A stretch of DNA of 33,340 nt, taken from Pseudomonas cyclaminis (lineage in GTDB: Bacteria; Pseudomonadota; Gammaproteobacteria; Pseudomonadales; Pseudomonadaceae). This document shows positions 30,164-33,340 of the stretch, one piece after another. The stretch spans positions 1 through 33,340 of the forward strand of contig NZ_JADDUM010000047.1 of the NCBI RefSeq assembly GCF_015163715.1, written 5' to 3'. Position 1 is the stretch's first letter. Every line of letters begins with the position of its first letter. Made by a program: the position numbers and the translations under genes. The notes beneath the pieces are model-generated. The model was not told the origin of the DNA. It did not search any database and was given only the letters and a program-made list of their open reading frames with translations.

Positions 30164-30193
30164 TTGATCTGGGTCATCAGCGCTGAAATCAAG

Positions 30194-30220
30194 CTGCACC
30201 CCAGGCGCGCCGGGGTGCAG
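30194..30220. terminator. Strong hairpin downstream of the DUF3203-like gene
   Basis: A perfect nine-base inverted repeat, CTGCACCCC ... GGGGTGCAG, surrounds a GC-rich nine-base loop 30 bases after the stop. No T-run follows, so intrinsic termination is uncertain, but the position suits a transcript end before the ccoG-like gene. Confidence 0.4.
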
Positions 30221-30341
30221 CAGATTGTCGCAGCGCTTGGCTCGCAGGCCATCTGATCCGCTTTTTATCGCTTTAGCTGAGTCTGTTATGCAAACAGCCG
30301 CCGGCCCATAGTTCATCCGCCTGATGGAGGCTGATGAGCGA

Positions 30342-31757
30342 ATGACCATGAGCGAACGCATCCCAACCGTGGAAACCTTTGACCCCATTCACCCCAAGAA
30401 GGTGAAGGCCAAATCCAGCGACACCCTGATCCATACCCGCAGCTTCACCGGCCTGTTCCGTACCTTGCGTGTGGCCGGAGCGGGCTTTCTGTTCCTGGCG
30501 TTTTTCGGCACCGTGTGGCTGAACTGGGACGGACGCCAAGCCGTGCTGTGGGATCTGGCCGAAAGCAAATTCCATATTTTTGGCGCGACCTTCTGGCCCC
30601 AGGATTTCATCCTGCTGTCAGCGCTGTTGATCATCTGTGCCTTCGGCCTGTTCGCGATTACCGTGTTTGCCGGCCGCGTGTGGTGTGGCTACACCTGCCC
30701 GCAAAGCTCATTTACCTGGTTGTTCATGTGGTGCGAGAAGGTCACCGAGGGTGAGCGCAACCAGCGCATCAAGCTGCAAGCGGCGCCCTGGAGCCTGAAC
30801 AAACTGGCGCGGCGTTCGGCCAAGCACACCTTGTGGCTGGGCATCAGCGTGCTGACCGGGCTGACCTTTGTCGGCTACTTCACGCCTGTCCGCCCGTTGG
30901 CCGAGGAACTGCTGACCCTGGAAATAGGCGGTGTGAGCCTGTTCTGGGTGCTGTTTTTCACTGCCGCCACCTACCTCAATGCCGGCTGGCTGCGCGAGGC
31001 GGTGTGCATGCACATGTGTCCGTATGCGCGGTTCCAGAGCGTGATGTTCGATAAAGACACCCTGACCATTTCCTACGACAGCGCCCGTGGCGAAAGCCGT
31101 GGCCCGCGCAAACGCGAGGTCAGGCCGGCCGATGTCGGCCTGGGTGATTGCATTGACTGCCACCTGTGCGTGCAGGTCTGCCCCACTGGCATCGACATCC
31201 GCGACGGCCTGCAAATGGAGTGCATCGGCTGTGCGGCCTGCATCGACGCCTGCGATTCGATCATGGACAAGATGGGCTATGCCCGTGGCCTGGTCAGCTA
31301 TACCAGCGAACATCAACTGCAAGGTGGCAAGACCCATCTGCTCCGGCCCCGCCTGATCGGCTACAGTGCCGTGCTGCTGGTGATGATTGCCGCGCTGGTG
31401 GTGGCCCTGGTGGAACGGCCGATGGTGTCGTTGGACGTGACCAAGGACCGTGGCCTGTTCCGCGAGAACGCCGTGGGCCAGATCGAAAACATCTACAGCC
31501 TCAAGGTCATCAACAAGACCCAGCAGCGCCAGGATTACCGGGTGGAGCTGATCGACGCCGACGGTTTCCAGCTGCACGGCAAGACCGAGATCAGCCTGGC
31601 GCCGGGGGAAATCATTGATGTGCCGGTGTCGGTGGCGTTGCTCGCAGATAAACCGGCGAGCAGTTCGCAGACGTTGCGCTTCAAGGTCATGGATGTGGAT
31701 GAACCGGGCATTTACAGCGTTGCCGACAGCCGTTTTGTAGCGCCGCTCAACCGCTGA
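30342..31757 (+). CDS. ccoG: CcoG/FixG/RdxA-type cytochrome c oxidase accessory ferredoxin
   Basis: This is a polytopic inner-membrane iron-sulfur protein of about 471 residues, with membrane helices near residues 39-57, 87-108, 157-180, 198-220 and 339-360. It carries the membrane-proximal cysteine motifs VWCGYTCPQS and CMHMCPYARF. Two [4Fe-4S] ferredoxin motifs follow (CIDCHLCVQVCP and CIGCAACIDAC). The C-terminus is an Ig-like FixG domain. CcoG acts as a cupric reductase for copper insertion into cbb3 oxidase. The gene is not next to ccoNOQP or ccoIS here, so it may be a second paralogue. The start is uncertain between 30342 and 30348; GGAGG at 30326-30330 is somewhat distant from both. 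Confidence 0.9.
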   Translation: MTMSERIPTVETFDPIHPKKVKAKSSDTLIHTRSFTGLFRTLRVAGAGFLFLAFFGTVWLNWDGRQAVLWDLAESKFHIFGATFWPQDFILLSALLIICAFGLFAITVFAGRVWCGYTCPQSSFTWLFMWCEKVTEGERNQRIKLQAAPWSLNKLARRSAKHTLWLGISVLTGLTFVGYFTPVRPLAEELLTLEIGGVSLFWVLFFTAATYLNAGWLREAVCMHMCPYARFQSVMFDKDTLTISYDSARGESRGPRKREVRPADVGLGDCIDCHLCVQVCPTGIDIRDGLQMECIGCAACIDACDSIMDKMGYARGLVSYTSEHQLQGGKTHLLRPRLIGYSAVLLVMIAALVVALVERPMVSLDVTKDRGLFRENAVGQIENIYSLKVINKTQQRQDYRVELIDADGFQLHGKTEISLAPGEIIDVPVSVALLADKPASSSQTLRFKVMDVDEPGIYSVADSRFVAPLNR

Positions 31758-31770
31758 TACCTCGGTATCA
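31755..31770. promoter_or_regulatory. Candidate MocR operator: TGATACC-TC-GGTATCA palindrome
   Basis: A perfect seven-base inverted repeat with a two-base centre overlaps the ccoG stop codon and lies 25 bases before the MocR gene start. The half-site contains ATACC, the element recognised by the MocR-type regulator GabR (ATACCA repeats). This makes it a plausible autoregulatory site. Binding is inferred from sequence only. Confidence 0.45.
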
Positions 31771-31794
31771 AAAAAACACTTGTTTAAGGCCAAA

Positions 31795-33204
31795 ATGAAA
31801 CGCTACGAAAAATTCGCCGAAGACATTGCCGAACTGATCCGCTCCGGCGTCCTCGGGCCCGGCCAGCGCGTGCCGTCGGTGCGCTACGCCAGCCAGACCT
31901 ACGGCGTCAGCCCGTCCACGGTGTTCCAGGCCTATTACCTGCTGGAGCGCCGTGGCCTGATCCGGGCGCGGCCGCGTTCCGGGTACTTCGTCAACACCCA
32001 TGCGCCGAGCCCGTTCTCCGAGCCGGTGGTGAGCGAGCAGGTGCACGAGTCCACTGAGGTGGATGTCAGCGAGTTGGTGTTCTCGGTACTCGACTCGATC
32101 AAAGACCCCAACACCGTGCCCTTCGGCTCGGCGTTCCCCAGCCCGATGCTGTTTCCGCTGCCGCGCCTGGCCCGCTCCCTGGCCAGCGCCAGCCGCGAGA
32201 TGGACCCGCGCCTGGTCGTCACGGACATGTCGCCGGGCAACCCGCAACTGCGTCGGCAAATCGCCCTGCGCTACATGGTCGGCGGGCTGATGCTGCCGAT
32301 GGAAGAACTGCTGATCACCAACGGCGCCCTGGAAGCGCTGAACCTGTGCCTGCAAGCTGTCACCGAACCCGGCGACCTGGTAGCCATTGAAGCCCCGGCG
32401 TTCTATGCCTGCCTGCAAGTGCTGGAACGCCTGAAGCTCAAGGCAGTGGAGATCCCCGTGCACCCGCGCGACGGCATCGACCTCGGCGCCCTGGCGCAAG
32501 CCCTGGAACGCTACCCGATCAAGGCCTGCTGGACCATGACCAGTTTCCAGAACCCCATGGGCGCAACCCTGCCGGAAGCCAAGAAACAGGCGCTGGTGGA
32601 GTTGTTGCGCAGCCATCAGGTGCCGCTGATCGAAGACGATGTCTACGCCGAACTGTATTACGGGCAACAGGCCCCCAAGCCGGCCAAAGCCTTCGACACC
32701 GAGGGTTTGGTAATGCACTGCGGTTCCTTCGCCAAGAGCCTGGCACCCGGCTATCGCGTCGGCTGGGTGGCCGCCGGGCGCTACGCGCAGAAAGTCGAAC
32801 GCCTGAAGCTGATGACCTCGCTGTGCCCGTCGATGCCGGCCCAGGCGGCGATTGCCGACTACCTGCAACATGGCGGCTACGACCGGCACCTGCGCAAATT
32901 GCGCTATGCCCTGGAAGAGCAACAAAGCGCCATGCTCGCCGCCATTGCCCGGTATTTCCCCGCGCAGACCCGCGTCAGTCAGCCAGCCGGGGGGTACTTC
33001 CTGTGGTTGGAATTGCCGGAACAGACGGATTCACTGAAGGTGTTCCAGATGGCCTTGGCCCAAGGCATCAGCATTGCGCCGGGGCCGATTTTCTCGGCGA
33101 CCCAGCGCTTTCGCAATTGCATTCGGCTGAACTATGGCAGCCCGTGGACCGAGGCGTCGGAGCAGGCGATGGAGACGTTGGGGCGGATTGTGCGGTCGTT
33201 TTGA
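31795..33204 (+). CDS. MocR/GabR-type transcriptional regulator (GntR HTH fused to aminotransferase domain)
   Basis: This 469-residue regulator has an N-terminal GntR winged HTH (residues 1-70: MKRYEKFAEDIAELIRSG, VPSVRYASQTYGVSPSTVFQAYYLLE) joined by a linker to a fold-type I aminotransferase-like domain (about 105-465). The PLP-binding lysine lies in GSFAKSLAPGYRVGW, with supporting motifs SFQNPMGATLP and LIEDDVYAELYYG. The start at 31795 has AAGG 6 bases upstream; the ORF can extend to a TTG at 31780, but that has no ribosome site. MocR proteins usually sense PLP or an amino-compound adduct and control vitamin B6, GABA, taurine or amino-acid genes. The target here is unknown. A palindrome with ATACC half-sites sits just upstream. 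Confidence 0.9.
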   Translation: MKRYEKFAEDIAELIRSGVLGPGQRVPSVRYASQTYGVSPSTVFQAYYLLERRGLIRARPRSGYFVNTHAPSPFSEPVVSEQVHESTEVDVSELVFSVLDSIKDPNTVPFGSAFPSPMLFPLPRLARSLASASREMDPRLVVTDMSPGNPQLRRQIALRYMVGGLMLPMEELLITNGALEALNLCLQAVTEPGDLVAIEAPAFYACLQVLERLKLKAVEIPVHPRDGIDLGALAQALERYPIKACWTMTSFQNPMGATLPEAKKQALVELLRSHQVPLIEDDVYAELYYGQQAPKPAKAFDTEGLVMHCGSFAKSLAPGYRVGWVAAGRYAQKVERLKLMTSLCPSMPAQAAIADYLQHGGYDRHLRKLRYALEEQQSAMLAAIARYFPAQTRVSQPAGGYFLWLELPEQTDSLKVFQMALAQGISIAPGPIFSATQRFRNCIRLNYGSPWTEASEQAMETLGRIVRSF

Positions 33205-33231
33205 GGGCTGGGTGGTGTTCGTTCTGACGTC

Positions 33232-33302
33232 ATCGGGGGCAAGCCCCCTCCCACATTCAGATGTGTGAATACCTTCAAGTGTGGGAGGGGGCTTGCCCCC
33301 AA
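33232..33302. repeat. Inverted pair of REP sequences (REPIN-like doublet)
   Basis: Two copies of the REP core face each other: ATCGGGGGCAAGCCCCC... at 33232-33255 and ...GGGGGCTTGCCCCCAAT at 33278-33302, separated by about 22 bases. Each copy is itself palindromic and shares the GTGGGAGGGGGC arm with the single copy at 26919-26946. A head-to-head pair with a short spacer is the REPIN arrangement described in P. fluorescens, mobilised by RAYT transposases elsewhere in the genome. Confidence 0.85.
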
Positions 33303-33340
33303 TGCCAGTCAGTTAAGGAGGAACACTGTAACTGTGGTGA

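Noticed and set aside
30164..30177. ANR/FNR box upstream of the ccoG-like gene
   Set aside because: TTGAT-CTGG-GTCAT has mismatches in both outer positions of the second half and is about 165 bases from the start codon, so it is not reported as a feature.
33315..33340. Strong AAGGAGG near the right edge, possibly before a GTG start at 33334 or 33337
   Set aside because: Only a few bases follow, so no coding sequence can be judged. It may mark the next gene but cannot be supported from this window.

Overview
The window looks like chromosomal DNA of a Pseudomonas of the fluorescens group. It has high GC, closely packed Pseudomonas-type operons, a P. stutzeri-type trehalose synthase, a glgE-treS/pep2-glgB cluster, and the GTGGGAGGGGGC/GCCCCCTCCCAC REP palindromes typical of that group. 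This assignment comes from gene content and remembered family sequences, not from a database search. No tRNA, rRNA, CRISPR array, insertion sequence or prophage was seen. No gene-free stretch exceeds 300 bases; the longest is about 200 bases, upstream of glgE.

Layout. (1) 1-4191: an RND efflux operon on the minus strand (pump cut by the left edge, lipoprotein adaptor) diverges from a BaeS/BaeR-like two-component system. (2) 4219-6282: a stand-alone GH13 trehalose synthase of the P. stutzeri type. (3) 6367-13763: a complete hydroxyproline catabolic locus, consisting of a PAS-AraC regulator diverging from permease, 4-hydroxyproline 2-epimerase, pyrroline-hydroxycarboxylate deaminase, alpha-ketoglutarate semialdehyde dehydrogenase and D-hydroxyproline dehydrogenase. 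Together these would take up trans-4-hydroxy-L-proline and convert it to alpha-ketoglutarate. (4) 13829-17704: a GNAT protein, a LysR regulator diverging from an MFS exporter, and a secreted CAP-domain protein. (5) 17876-21237: a soluble PAS-GAF hybrid histidine kinase convergent with a membrane diguanylate cyclase. (6) 21289-28953: the GlgE alpha-glucan/trehalose operon in the order glgE, treS-pep2, glgB. TreS-Pep2 would interconvert trehalose and maltose and phosphorylate maltose, GlgE polymerises maltose-1-phosphate, and GlgB branches the glucan. A good AlgU-type promoter candidate lies upstream of glgE. (7) 29158-33204: a tiny proline-rich protein, an MgtC-like membrane protein, a small DUF3203-like protein, a CcoG-type ferredoxin and a MocR regulator. 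An inverted REP pair closes the window.

The most striking global feature is that five genes (RND pump, baeS, semialdehyde dehydrogenase, MFS exporter, glgB) each carry one single-base indel, at least four of them in a short G/C run, while conserved sequence continues in the next frame. I read these mainly as sequencing or assembly errors, though true pseudogenes cannot be excluded. No wholly new system is obvious. The best leads are the degenerate CAP-domain duplication, the overlapping AlgU/RpoS-like promoter at glgE, the REP palindrome inside the glgE operon, the ATACC palindrome ahead of the MocR gene, and the 58-residue proline-rich peptide.
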